Source: CAZWCX01 sp964632945 (GTDB lineage: Bacteria > Planctomycetota > MHYJ01 > WSZJ01 > CAZWCX01). Taken from it: DNA of 64,000 nucleotides. A program made the translations under genes and the position numbers. Positions 27,916 to 36,776 of this stretch are shown here, one piece after another. The stretch spans positions 1 to 64,000 of the forward strand of contig CAZWCX010000026.1 of assembly GCA_964632945.1 (NCBI GenBank), given 5' to 3'. The notes beneath the pieces are model-generated. The model was not told the origin of the DNA. It ran no database searches and was given only the letters and a program-made list of their open reading frames with translations. Every line of letters begins with the position of its first letter. The first letter of the stretch is position 1.

Positions 27916-28119
27916 ATGGACCTCTTTCTGCTCATGTCCGTCCTGGCGGTGCTCGCCGCGCTGGTCTATCTGCACCGCCGCAATCGTCGCTACGGCGAAC
28001 TGGACGCGGAGGATGAGCTGACCTCCAGCCTTCCGGATGACGATCGGGAGCGCGCGACCGCGTGGGAGGAGAGCCTCCCGGACTACGAGCGGGACGAGGA
28101 CGACGGCGACCGACCGTGA
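27916..28119 (+). CDS. Small single-span membrane protein
   Basis: 67 aa. One N-terminal transmembrane helix (LFLLMSVLAVLAALVYL) is followed by a basic stop-transfer patch (HRRNRRYGE) and a very acidic tail rich in Asp, Glu and Arg. It starts 11 bases after the FAD subunit and so is probably co-transcribed with the molybdenum hydroxylase operon. I recognise no family. It might anchor or dock the oxidoreductase at the membrane, but that is speculation. Confidence 0.55.
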   Translation: MDLFLLMSVLAVLAALVYLHRRNRRYGELDAEDELTSSLPDDDRERATAWEESLPDYERDEDDGDRP

Positions 28120-28133
28120 CCGTCCGCCGACGC

Positions 28134-29366
28134 TCAGCGTCCCGGCTCCGCCTTCGTCGGGGCGGCGTCCCACTGGCGCAGCGCCTCGCGCGCGAGCGCT
28201 CCGACGGTCGTGTTCGCCTCCGCTCCGCGCGCATTCCACTTCCGTGCGGGGGAGGAGTCGTCGACGAGGTCCTCGATCCCCCCCCGCGCGGCGTCCGAGG
28301 GCATTTTCGCCAGCGCTTGGACGGCGGCGGCCCGCACTCCCGGGTCCGGGTCCGCAAGCCGCGCGATCACGGCGGCGATCTGCCCGGTCGCGCGCATCTC
28401 GGCAAGCCCGAAGAGCGCGGCACAGCGGACATTGCGGTCCGCGTCCGAGAGCCTGCCCGCAAGCACTTCCGCGTGGCCCAACGCCCCCAGCCGGCCGAGG
28501 GCGTAGCAGGCGGAGAGTCGCGCGCGAGGATCCGGATCCCCCAGCATCTCCGCCAGACCGTCCGCGGCATCCCGGTCCTTGGCCTTGGCCAGCGCGGAGG
28601 CCGCCGCCGCGCGAACCTCCGGATCCGAATCCCGCATCCGGGGACGCAAGTCCAACGTGTACGGCGCCGGGCCGAATCGACGCAGGGCCGCCACCGCCTC
28701 GAGCCGCACGTCGGCCGCCCGATCGTCAAGCACACCGGCGATCTCCGCCGTGAAGGACGGATCCCCCAACAGCGACAGGGTCTGCACGGCCACCGCCCTC
28801 ACCCCCCCGTCGGCATCGCGAAGCGCCTTCGCAACGTCCCCGGCATGCTCTTTCGCCTCGAGACGCCCCAGGCTGCGCACCGCCCGCTCGCGAACGACCG
28901 CATCCTCGTCCTCGACGAGCTCGGCAATGTCCTTCGCGTACCGATGGAGGCTCAGCCGCGCGATCGCGGAGGCCGCGGCCTCGCGGACCATCGGATCGGC
29001 ATCCCTCAGGAGAGGCGCAACCCGGGACCCGTATCGATCGTCCTTGAGCCGGATCAGCACCTCCAATGCCCCGCACACGATCCAGGGATCGGGATCCTCG
29101 AGATAGTCGACAACGTGTTCGGAGAGATTCGACCCCAGGCTGAGGGCGAGGCCCTCCAACGTCTCCGCCTGGGCCTGCAAACGCTCGCGCGCCAGCCGGG
29201 TCGACTCGCCGCGCATGCGAGTCCCGTCTTCCTCCTGCAGGGTGTCCGCGACGGCCGGAGGGGTGCGCTGCGCGGAGAAATACAGGATCGCGCCGCGAAT
29301 CACCCCGCCGATCAGAAGCGCGGTCGCCAGGAGGACGACGCCGAGAAGTGCGATGCGGCGCGTCAT
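28134..29366 (-). CDS. Membrane-anchored HEAT-repeat protein
   Basis: 410 aa. An N-terminal membrane anchor (IALLGVVLLATALLIGGVIRGAI) is followed by about nine HEAT repeats with the PBS-lyase-like form, e.g. DPMVREAAASAIARLS, DAVVRERAVRSLGRLE, DPEVRAAAASALAKAKD and DPGVRAAAVQALAKMP. It would be an extracytoplasmic alpha-solenoid scaffold. The ATG at 29366 overlaps the stop of the preceding gene (ATGA), so the two are translationally coupled. No enzymatic motif is seen. Confidence 0.8.
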   Translation of the reverse strand: MTRRIALLGVVLLATALLIGGVIRGAILYFSAQRTPPAVADTLQEEDGTRMRGESTRLARERLQAQAETLEGLALSLGSNLSEHVVDYLEDPDPWIVCGALEVLIRLKDDRYGSRVAPLLRDADPMVREAAASAIARLSLHRYAKDIAELVEDEDAVVRERAVRSLGRLEAKEHAGDVAKALRDADGGVRAVAVQTLSLLGDPSFTAEIAGVLDDRAADVRLEAVAALRRFGPAPYTLDLRPRMRDSDPEVRAAAASALAKAKDRDAADGLAEMLGDPDPRARLSACYALGRLGALGHAEVLAGRLSDADRNVRCAALFGLAEMRATGQIAAVIARLADPDPGVRAAAVQALAKMPSDAARGGIEDLVDDSSPARKWNARGAEANTTVGALAREALRQWDAAPTKAEPGR

Positions 29367-29980
29367 GGCGAGGTCGGAGCAAGTTCGTTTGCGTCCTCCC
29401 CCGCCGGCTCCGCGTGGGGGCGCCTCTTGCGTACGTACCGGATTCCCTCCCGGCACAGCCTGCGAATCCGCGTGTAGCCGAGGAGCAGGACCCCCGCCAT
29501 CCACACGCCCATGCCTTCGAACGGCCACGAGCTTTCCTCGACGATGCGGGCGATGCTCCGGCCGAACCACGTGTCGGGTGCGGTTTCCGGCGTGACCGTC
29601 GCCTCGCCCGGCGGGGACTCGGGATCGAACGGAGGCGGACCCGGGCGGGCGCAAATCCTCCGCAGCAATCGACGAGTCTCCTCCCGAGGGCGGAGCCCAG
29701 AGGTGTCCCGATCGGACCGGGTTCCGTGGACCCATGTCGCGGGGAGAACGGGAGGATGGCGGGTCGCACTCGGGCTTTCGGTGCGACGCGTCCCGGTCGC
29801 CGGGACGGGAGCCTGCGAGCGGCGATACCGGCCGCGGAGATAACGATAGACCCGGAGCCGCATGCGCGCGCGCTCCCGCCGAGCCGGGTCGGAGAGTCGG
29901 GTCTCCTCTTCCAATCCCTGAATCCGCAGACGCCACTGCGGGGGGATCGGGGAGGAGGGTTGCGGCTCGACGTAGCTCAT
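29363..29980 (-). CDS. Hypothetical protein, basic/proline-rich with one membrane helix
   Basis: 205 aa, no family recognised. An Arg-rich N-terminal half (RRERARMRLRVYRYLRGRYRR) and a Pro/Thr-rich linker lead to a hydrophobic segment near residue 165 (GMGVWMAGVLLLGY) and a basic C-terminus. The composition suggests a cytoplasmic or membrane-associated regulator or assembly factor, but nothing fixes this. It has its own promoter upstream and is coupled by ATGA to the HEAT-repeat gene, with which it probably acts. Confidence 0.6.
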   Translation of the reverse strand: MSYVEPQPSSPIPPQWRLRIQGLEEETRLSDPARRERARMRLRVYRYLRGRYRRSQAPVPATGTRRTESPSATRHPPVLPATWVHGTRSDRDTSGLRPREETRRLLRRICARPGPPPFDPESPPGEATVTPETAPDTWFGRSIARIVEESSWPFEGMGVWMAGVLLLGYTRIRRLCREGIRYVRKRRPHAEPAGEDANELAPTSP

Positions 29981-30011
29981 CGGGCTCCCTCGATTGACCC
30001 GTACGATTCGA

Positions 30012-30040
30012 ATCCTAGCGTACCCCCTCACCCCGGTCAA
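30012..30040 (-). promoter_or_regulatory. Promoter of the hypothetical/HEAT operon
   Basis: On the minus strand: TTGACC (30040-30035), a 17-base spacer and TAGGAT (30017-30012), with the ATG at 29980. Confidence 0.5.
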
Positions 30041-30129
30041 GCCGGTCCCGGGCGAGCACCCCTCGTCTCGTCGCCCCTGCGCCCCGGCTCGGCCGCCGCA
30101 CGTTTTCCCTGTGCATGGATGGCCCCGGG

Positions 30130-31326
30130 TCACCAGCCGTAGTCGTGGAGAAAGGCGGGGGCCACGCGATCCGGCGGCTCCTCGCCCGCGAGCGAGAACA
30201 GAAATCCGATCGGCGAGCGACCCTCGTCCTCTTCGCGAAAATTGTACGCCGTGCGGCCCCACCTCGTGCCGATGGCGACCAGTTCGAATGCAGTGAACCG
30301 GGCCGCCTTCGAATCCCATTCCGCAGTCCCCAGGAGTCGGGCCTCCACTCCGCGATTGCCTTGCACGGCCCGGGTCTCGCCGCGCAGACGCAGGGTCACG
30401 CGTCCCGCAGCGATCTTCTCCACCTCGGCGGTCAGTTCGGCCCTTTCCACCGAGCCCTCGGGGTACGCGGAGGTCTGGCCGCGCACATTGTCGACCAGGT
30501 GGAACCGGACCAACCGTTCGGCCAGGAGGCGCGGCCAGGAAAGACGAGCCCCCTTGGCCGGGCGTTCCGGAACGAGGGTCTCGGCCTCCTCCTTCCGGAA
30601 CCAGGCGAAATCCAGGTTCCACGCGTGTTTCCGCCAGTCGCCGGCCGGCTTCGCTTCGGGGAGATCGCGGGAGACGACTCGCAGGACGAGTCCCCCCTCA
30701 GGATACGAGTCTTCCGGCCGCTGGACGCTTCCGACCGCCTGCGCCGGATCCGTGGAGAGATACCGGTCCCGCGCGGGCATCTTTGCCCATTCCGCCAGCG
30801 CGCGGTCGATCATTCCCTCCACGGCCGCCCGGTCATTCGAGTTGATGGAGGCGAGGAAGGCGCCGCTCGGGGCGAAGGCATAGATCCCCTGGCGCGTATT
30901 GGGCACGCCCGCATAGTGGCCGACGTCGGCCGAGCGCATGAAGAGATCGGACTCCGGCCCCGGCCGGTTCTGCAGTCGCCACACTTCGTCGGCGGCCGGA
31001 ACGAACAGCCGGGTCACTTTCGCCTGAAGACCCGCATCGGACCAGACGGACCGTCGGCCCCGGACTCCGTTGTTTCAGGTGCAGGCGAGCGGGTGGCCGT
31101 TCATCGCCCAGAGCAAGATGGGCTTCTTCACCCGGTGCGCCTCCACCACCGCCGTCCAAAGCGCAGGACGCCAGGCGATCCCCTGCCAGCGCAGCTCTTC
31201 GGACTTGGGTTGGAGGAAGGCGCGATACCCGGCGTAGGTCTTTTCCCCGAGTTCCTGACCCGGGATCCGGGCGGCGCCCAGGAGGAGGAGGGCCAGGGCG
31301 AGCCCGACCCGGCGAATTCGATCCAT
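30130..31326 (-). CDS. Probable selenoprotein with thioredoxin-like N-terminus
   Basis: 398 aa if the in-frame TGA at 31077-31075 is read as selenocysteine (residue 84). A signal peptide (MDRIRRVGLALALLLLGAAR) is followed by a thioredoxin-like stretch: WTAVVEAHRVKKPILLWAMN, then HPLACT, the TGA, and NNGVRGRRSVWSDAGLQAK. This would form a Cys-x-Sec redox pair. The same frame then runs without a stop to LFVPAADEVWRLQNRPG and the C-terminus at 30130. No ATG follows the TGA soon, only a GTG at 31017 without a ribosome site, so two genes are unlikely. A hairpin suited to SECIS lies 15-36 bases after the TGA. Start: GGAGG 9 bases before the ATG at 31326. Function unknown, probably an extracytoplasmic redox enzyme. 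Confidence 0.8.
31039..31060 (-). promoter_or_regulatory. Putative bacterial SECIS hairpin
   Basis: Read on the minus strand, bases 15-36 after the TGA fold as GGGCCGACG over CGTCTGGTCC with one bulged T and an apical GTC (or a GGTCC loop if the top pair opens). The loop lies about 24 bases from the TGA and carries the GGU that SelB recognises in known bacterial SECIS elements. It sits inside the coding sequence, as in bacteria. Confidence 0.6.
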
Positions 31327-31355
31327 GGTCCGGACCCTCCATGCACGACGGTCAC

Positions 31356-31383
31356 AGTCTACGCCCCCGACGCAGGGAGGCAA
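31356..31383 (-). promoter_or_regulatory. Candidate promoter of the selenoprotein gene
   Basis: On the minus strand: TTGCCT (31383-31378), a 16-base spacer and TAGACT (31361-31356), about 30 bases before the ATG at 31326. Confidence 0.4.
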
Positions 31384-31454
31384 GAGAGGCTGCGCTGGCC
31401 CGGATGTTGCATGAAGCCGGGTCAGCGGCTTCATGGACCATCCGCCCGCGGGCT

Positions 31455-31476
31455 CCTGGCTGCGTCCGCAGCCAGG
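31455..31476. terminator. Perfect 10-bp inverted repeat, possible terminator
   Basis: CCTGGCTGCG and CGCAGCCAGG flank a two-base centre. It lies 130 bases past the stop of the GH57 gene (minus strand) and before the selenoprotein promoter. There is no T tract, so if it terminates it does so weakly. Confidence 0.35.
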
Positions 31477-31605
31477 ACCGCGGGGCGACCGGCGCGCGAC
31501 ACGCGGGGTCGCACGCTGGGCGAGGCAGTCCTGTTCCGGACGGCCTTCGTGGCCGGCCGGAGCCGGATTGTCTGCAAACAGCGGAGCGGTTCGTGAACCA
31601 CCGGG

Positions 31606-34182
31606 CTAGGCGTCTCCCCAGGCCCGGGCGACGGCCTCCGTCGCGAACCCCAACGCTTCCGCAAGCGCCTCCACGGTCTTGCGCACCCTCGCGCGCACGT
31701 GCATCGCTCCGCCTCCCGCCACGGCGGGACGCGCGCCCTCGGCCCCGCGCGTGCCGTCGCGCAGGACCACCCGCGCGAACCGGTCCTGCGCGCGTCTCAT
31801 TTCGACCGGGATCCGGCACGCCCGGACCGTCGACAGGAAGCCGAGCAGTTCCGTCGCCAGACGCGGATCCCAGGTCTGGGCAAGGCTGTCCAGGGCGGCG
31901 CGCAGGAGGGTGTCGAACCGTTCCCCGACCCCGACGGGAGTGAGAACGACTCCGAGGGCGGAGAACTCCTCCGCCATGCGCCGCGCCTGCGCCAGCGGCG
32001 GCAGACCGCGCCCGGCCATCGTTCGTCCGGGCACCACCTTGTGTATTCGCAGCAGTTCGTCCAGTCGCCGGCCGAGCGCGTACTCCGCGGCGATCGAGAA
32101 CTCGCGCGGGGCGGGCATGCCGGCGCGGTGAAGCGCTTCCATCGCCTCGCGATTGCTGTCGTACAAGTCCAGGTAAGCGTCCCCGAGTTGCGTTACCAGA
32201 TCCCGGGTCATGAACTCGAGAATTCCCAGCCGCTGATCGAGCAGCAGGTCCTCGAGCCGGAACGAACGCTTCCCTACTTCCAGCGCCAGCCTCCGGCTGA
32301 GCCGGCGTTCCCCTTCGGGAGTCGGCTCGAGGCCGTGGATGGCGGCGACCAGGGTTCGTTCCAGGTCCGCGTATTCGGCCTCGGAGCGGTCATCGGGACC
32401 GATCGCGCACAGGACCTTGCGGGACCCCAGGCGTGCACATGCGGCCAGGAGGCGGACCCGCTCGCGCGTCAGCTCGGAGGTCACCGACAGCCGGCTCAGG
32501 ACGACTCGAGTCACGGAGCGCGCCGGCGGGTTGGCGGCGGCGCCGTGTTCGATGCGATGGCGCCGCTCCACCGCGTTTCGGAACAGTTTCACACGGTCCG
32601 GACGCCGGTGCACCAGGTCCGCCACGGCGAAGTGGGCGGCCACCTTCATCGGGTCGACGACCGAGGGCCGCACCCCGCGAGACCACACTTTTCGGCCGGT
32701 TCCCCATTCCGGGACATTGCTGCGCGCGCGATCCAGGAGGTCGAGGAAGGCCGATTCGAGCCGAACTCCGGGGAAGGACTCCGCCAGTTCCAGGGCACGC
32801 GCCGCGTATTGGAGACACTGGATGGTCTCGATCCCGGACAGGTCGGCGAAGAACCATCCGCAGGAGGTGAACATCAGCATGGCGTTCCGGCGCATCTCCA
32901 TCAACCGGAGCGCCGCCACCCGGGAATCCTCGTCCGCCAACCCCTTGCCCTCCCGCTCCAGGAATCGGTCGGTGGCGGCATGGGCGTCCCGCAGGATCAC
33001 GTGCACGTAGCGATCGGAGGCCTCCCAGGGATCCCGATAGTACCGCGGTCCGAACTCCTGGAGCACATCCGTGGTGCGGTCCCGCAGCCAATTCAGCGCC
33101 TGCCGCAGCGGACGGCGCCACTTCTGGGTCCAACCCGCCTGCGAACCGGTGGTGCAGCCGCAGTCCTCGTGCCACCGGAGCGTCCCGTGCGCACAGCTCC
33201 ACGCGGTGCCCAGGCCGTCGGGACCCGCCTTGATCTCCACCTCCCACTCCGGCGGATGGGCCTCCAGGTAGGCGGCGTAGTTGGTGAGGACGAACCCCTC
33301 CTTCTCCAGCGATCGGTGGAGCGTGTAGGCGAGGGTGAGGTCGCCGAAGCGGAAATGGTGGCCGTAGGTCTCGCCGTCGTTGGCCACATGCACCAGCTGG
33401 GCGTGGCGGCGCGAGGGCGACCACGCATGGGTCAGGCGCTCCTGGAAGATGCGGGCGTCGCGCAGGACCCCTTGGAACGAGATCGAGTGGGAGACCGGCC
33501 CGTCGTAGAAGAAGATCGCGATCGACCGCGTGCGACCTGGGTCCAGCCAGCAGCGGTAGGCCCGGCTCGGGTCGATCGAACCGTCGCCGACATCCCGCCA
33601 AGACTGGCCGGACGCCAGTGGACGCACGCGTTCCGCCTGGTAGGGCGAGAGGATGGTGAAGCGGATCCCCGCGCGTTCGAGGTCGCGCAGGACCTCCAGG
33701 TTCGCCGCCGTCTCGGGGAGCCACATTCCTTCCGGCGGGCGGCCGAACCGGTGGCGGAAGTCCTCGATGCCCCAGCGGATCTGGGTGCGCCGTTCCGCCT
33801 CCGTGGCAAGCGGAAGGATCATGTGGTTGTAGGCCTGCGCCAGCGCGTTTCCCCGGCCCAGGCGGACCCGCGACTCGGCATCGGCCTCGAGGATCCTCCG
33901 GTACGTGTCGGAGTCGACGCGCTTCATCCAGGAGAGCAAGGTCGGGCCGAAGTTGAAGCTCATCTTTCGATAGTTGTTTTCGATCCCCAGGATCCGGTCG
34001 TCGCCGCCGTAGATGCGCGCGAAGGCGTTGGCCCGGTAGCACTCGCTCAGAATGCGCTCGTTCCAGTCATGGAACGGAGCGGCGCTCGGCTGAACTTCGA
34101 TTTCCTCGGTCCACGGATTCTCCCGCGGAGGTTGGTAGAAGTGGCCGTGAACGACGACGTACCCCTTGGCGGCGTGGGTCAT
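31606..34182 (-). CDS. Glycoside hydrolase family 57-like protein with DUF3536
   Basis: 858 aa. The N-terminal GH57-like (beta/alpha)7 domain starts YVVVHGHFYQPPRENPW and includes GIENNYRKMSFNFGPTLLSWM, GMWLPETAANLEVLRDL (catalytic Glu region) and VANDGETYGHHFRFGDL (Asp region). A long helical DUF3536 region (about 290-840) follows, with ETIQCLQYAARALELAE and similar segments. GH57 enzymes act on alpha-glucans or alpha-galactosides; this subclass is uncharacterised. The ATG at 34182 overlaps the galE stop (ATGA), linking it to UDP-sugar metabolism. No signal peptide, so it is probably cytoplasmic. Confidence 0.88.
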   Translation of the reverse strand: MTHAAKGYVVVHGHFYQPPRENPWTEEIEVQPSAAPFHDWNERILSECYRANAFARIYGGDDRILGIENNYRKMSFNFGPTLLSWMKRVDSDTYRRILEADAESRVRLGRGNALAQAYNHMILPLATEAERRTQIRWGIEDFRHRFGRPPEGMWLPETAANLEVLRDLERAGIRFTILSPYQAERVRPLASGQSWRDVGDGSIDPSRAYRCWLDPGRTRSIAIFFYDGPVSHSISFQGVLRDARIFQERLTHAWSPSRRHAQLVHVANDGETYGHHFRFGDLTLAYTLHRSLEKEGFVLTNYAAYLEAHPPEWEVEIKAGPDGLGTAWSCAHGTLRWHEDCGCTTGSQAGWTQKWRRPLRQALNWLRDRTTDVLQEFGPRYYRDPWEASDRYVHVILRDAHAATDRFLEREGKGLADEDSRVAALRLMEMRRNAMLMFTSCGWFFADLSGIETIQCLQYAARALELAESFPGVRLESAFLDLLDRARSNVPEWGTGRKVWSRGVRPSVVDPMKVAAHFAVADLVHRRPDRVKLFRNAVERRHRIEHGAAANPPARSVTRVVLSRLSVTSELTRERVRLLAACARLGSRKVLCAIGPDDRSEAEYADLERTLVAAIHGLEPTPEGERRLSRRLALEVGKRSFRLEDLLLDQRLGILEFMTRDLVTQLGDAYLDLYDSNREAMEALHRAGMPAPREFSIAAEYALGRRLDELLRIHKVVPGRTMAGRGLPPLAQARRMAEEFSALGVVLTPVGVGERFDTLLRAALDSLAQTWDPRLATELLGFLSTVRACRIPVEMRRAQDRFARVVLRDGTRGAEGARPAVAGGGAMHVRARVRKTVEALAEALGFATEAVARAWGDA

Positions 34183-35171
34183 GGGCGGCGCCGACCCTCC
34201 CCGGTACGACGTCGGCCGTGCCACCGCCAGGCGGTTTCCAGGATCGTATCGATCCCGCTGAGCCGGGCCTGCCATCCCCACCGTTCGCGAATGCGGTCGG
34301 CCCGTGCGACCAGCCGGGGGGGATCTCCGGCGCGCCGCGGGCCTTCTTCCACGGCGATCGCCCGGCCGAGTACCCGGGCGGCCCGGGCGGCGAGCTCGCG
34401 GATCGAAGTTCCCTGACCGGAGCCCACGTTCAGCGCTTCTCCCGTCGCCGGAGCGGTTTTTTCGAGCGCGAGCAGGTGAGCGGCCGCCAGGTCGGTCACG
34501 TGCACGTAGTCGCGCACGCAGGTCCCGTCCGGTGTGGGGTAATCGGTGCCGTGGATCCGGAACGGCCGTCCCGCGGCCGCCGCGGCCAGCAGGCAGGGGA
34601 TGGCGTGGGTTTCCGGGTCGTGGTCCTCCCCCACCCGCCCCGACGGATCCGCCCCCGCCGCGTTGAAGTACCGCAATGCGGTGTAGCCGATTCCGTGCAC
34701 GCGGCGATACTGCTCGATCATTTCCTCGCACGCGGACTTGGTGAAACCGTACGGATGGATCGGGCGCCGCGGCGACTCTTCGGTGATCGTGTCGGTCTCG
34801 GGGATGCCGTACACCGAGCAGGAGGAGGAGAAGACCAGCCGTCGGGTGGTGGAAGCCCGGAGGGCCTCGAGGAGGTGGAACGTCCCGACGAGATTGTTGC
34901 GGTAGTAGAGTTCAGGAAGCCGCGTGGACTCCTCGACCAGCGCGCGGGCGGCGAAGTGGATGACGCCGTCGAATGCGCCTTCCCGGATCACCTGCTCCAG
35001 GCGCGCTCCGTCGAGCAGATCGGCCACCACCAGTGGGACGCCGGCCGGCACGAACGCCCGGTGACCGGTCGACAGGTTGTCGAAGACGGTGGGCTGGTGC
35101 CCGGCCTCGAGCAGGGACAACACGGTATGGGCGCCGATGTAGCCCGCGCCGCCGGTGACCAGAACCCTCAC
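34179..35171 (-). CDS. galE: UDP-glucose 4-epimerase
   Basis: 330 aa. It interconverts UDP-glucose and UDP-galactose through a bound NAD. Motifs: VLVTGGAGYIGAHTVLSLLEAGH, the FSSSCSVYG serine, the catalytic YGFTK tyrosine and lysine, RYFNAAGADPSGRVGEDH, and GTCVRDYVHVTDLAAAH. Length and motifs are standard for GalE. It is coupled to the GH57/DUF3536 gene by a 4-base overlap, which suggests a shared glycan pathway. Confidence 0.95.
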   Translation of the reverse strand: MRVLVTGGAGYIGAHTVLSLLEAGHQPTVFDNLSTGHRAFVPAGVPLVVADLLDGARLEQVIREGAFDGVIHFAARALVEESTRLPELYYRNNLVGTFHLLEALRASTTRRLVFSSSCSVYGIPETDTITEESPRRPIHPYGFTKSACEEMIEQYRRVHGIGYTALRYFNAAGADPSGRVGEDHDPETHAIPCLLAAAAAGRPFRIHGTDYPTPDGTCVRDYVHVTDLAAAHLLALEKTAPATGEALNVGSGQGTSIRELAARAARVLGRAIAVEEGPRRAGDPPRLVARADRIRERWGWQARLSGIDTILETAWRWHGRRRTGEGRRRP

Positions 35172-35223
35172 GCTGCGCCCCCCCGTCGCGACGGACGGCC
35201 GCCCGAATCCGCTTCCGCCCGGC

Positions 35224-36618
35224 TCAGAACAACACCATCTGCCGGCACTGGGGACAGATCAGGTTGACGCCGCGGTTGGGAGGCGCGGCCATGCGCGTGG
35301 AGCAACCGGGACACAGGATGAAGGTCGGTCCGTGGGCCTGAGGGTTGTGCGCGATGCCCATGTAGCTCGGATAGGCCGGATTGCCGGGGCCCACGGGGAG
35401 GGCGCCCGGGGGCAACGGGGGCTGCGCGTAGGGATTGGCCGGGGCCGGGTAGGCCGGGGCGCCGGCATACGCTCCGCCCGGGGGGGCGTGCACGGGAGGC
35501 GGCGCGCCCGGGACGGGCGGAGGCACGGGCGGCGCCGGATATCCCGGCGGAACCGGAGGCATCGGCGGAACCGGCGGCATGGGGTACCCCTGCACCGGGG
35601 GTGGATAGGCGGGGGCGGCGACCGGCGGCGGATAGCCGGGGGCCCCATAGGCGGGCGGGGCGGGCGGGGCGGGCGGCGGGGCGCCGTAACCAACCGGAGC
35701 CGGCGCGCCCGGCACGAACGGCGGGGCCCCGCCGAGCCTCACATTCGCGGCCGCCCGATCCCCCTCCAGCCCACGGGCCTTGGCTCGCAGGATCAGGTCT
35801 TTCCAGGCCTTCGAATCCGCGCCCAGCTTCCACTTGGCGCGACCGCAGCGGCCGCTCGAGGCGATCTCCAGAATCTCGTCCTTGAAGATGAGCCCCTTCT
35901 CGGATTCCGCCACGTTGGTGATGCTCTCCAGCATTTCGTCGATCTGCACCTCGTAGACCGTCTGTTTCTTGTCGAAGATCAGGCCCTTCTCGAGCACCAC
36001 CACCTTGGCGTGGACCCAGACGATTCGCAGGTCCGTCAGGAACAAGGTGCCGTCCAGCTTGGCGCTGTCGTTGAGCAGCGTGGCCGAGACGGCATCCACG
36101 ATCGACTCCCCCTGCAGGCGCCGATCCCGGAAGCACTCCGCGCGAACGGCCAGATCCTTCAGGGTGCGGACTTCCGCGACGAGCTTGTCCAGACGCGTCT
36201 CCACCGTCTCGTACGACTTGCCGACCTGCGAGCGGTGGCCGTCCATCTCGCGGTCCACGGACTCCATCTGGCGCCGGATCGCTTCCGCCCGATCGCCCGA
36301 GATGGCGCGACCGGCCGCGGTCAATTGCGCGGCGATCGATTCCACGCGCGCGGGGTCCTCCGCCCGGAAACGCTGGATCAGCGCGTGAACCTGGGGGCGC
36401 GCCTGCAGCCACAGGTTCTGCAACTCCACCGCGGTGGGCTCGAGGTGTTTCTTGAATCCGAACCCGGCGTCGCGGATCGCGGGAAGGTCATTCACCAGCG
36501 CCTGAAACTTCTCCTCCATCTCTTCCACCTCGTGGTAGACGGAGTCGAACGACGCTTCCTTGCGAAGCGAGTCGAGCTTCGACTGCAATTCGTCGTACAG
36601 GTTGGCCTGGTTTTCCAT
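35224..36618 (-). CDS. Coiled-coil / GRAM-PH-like / zinc-ribbon protein
   Basis: 464 aa. The N-terminal 170 residues are Glu/Lys/Arg-rich helices that look like coiled coil. A middle module (about 185-290), with LDGTLFLTDLRIVWVHAKVV and GLIFKDEILEIASSG, resembles GRAM or bacterial PH domains. A long Pro/Ala/Gly/Tyr-rich linker (about 300-420) follows, then a C-terminal zinc ribbon (CPGC...CPQC). It may be a scaffold or membrane-lipid-responsive protein; no enzyme motif is seen. The ATG at 36618 has GGAGG 8 bases upstream. It lies upstream of galE on the same strand. Confidence 0.7.
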   Translation of the reverse strand: MENQANLYDELQSKLDSLRKEASFDSVYHEVEEMEEKFQALVNDLPAIRDAGFGFKKHLEPTAVELQNLWLQARPQVHALIQRFRAEDPARVESIAAQLTAAGRAISGDRAEAIRRQMESVDREMDGHRSQVGKSYETVETRLDKLVAEVRTLKDLAVRAECFRDRRLQGESIVDAVSATLLNDSAKLDGTLFLTDLRIVWVHAKVVVLEKGLIFDKKQTVYEVQIDEMLESITNVAESEKGLIFKDEILEIASSGRCGRAKWKLGADSKAWKDLILRAKARGLEGDRAAANVRLGGAPPFVPGAPAPVGYGAPPPAPPAPPAYGAPGYPPPVAAPAYPPPVQGYPMPPVPPMPPVPPGYPAPPVPPPVPGAPPPVHAPPGGAYAGAPAYPAPANPYAQPPLPPGALPVGPGNPAYPSYMGIAHNPQAHGPTFILCPGCSTRMAAPPNRGVNLICPQCRQMVLF

Positions 36619-36776
36619 GCGACGGTCCTCCACGAGCCATGCGCGCCGCGCGCGAGGGCGGGCGGGCGCCGCGGTCATCCCGGTCCCGCCCGACGCACCC
36701 ACTCCCGGTGGCGCGAATTCTAGCCGCGCACCGCCCCCCGCGGCAAGAATTCGCTCGTTCCGGCGGCCCAAAAGCC

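Noticed and set aside
27916..28119. The small membrane protein as a toxin or antitoxin
   Set aside because: No partner gene is adjacent and the acidic tail does not match known type I toxins.
30001..30020. GATTCGAATC resembling a tRNA T-loop
   Set aside because: No acceptor stem, anticodon arm or CCA fits around it; the sequence is part of a promoter region.
30130..31017. A separate gene starting at the GTG at 31017
   Set aside because: No ribosome site, no signal peptide, and the coding sense continues upstream in the same frame to the TGA, so the two halves are one gene.
31075..31326. An 83-residue truncated pseudogene ending at the TGA
   Set aside because: A pseudogene would not be expected to keep an intact frame for 300 further codons, a Cys-x-stop redox spacing and a SECIS-like hairpin at the right distance.
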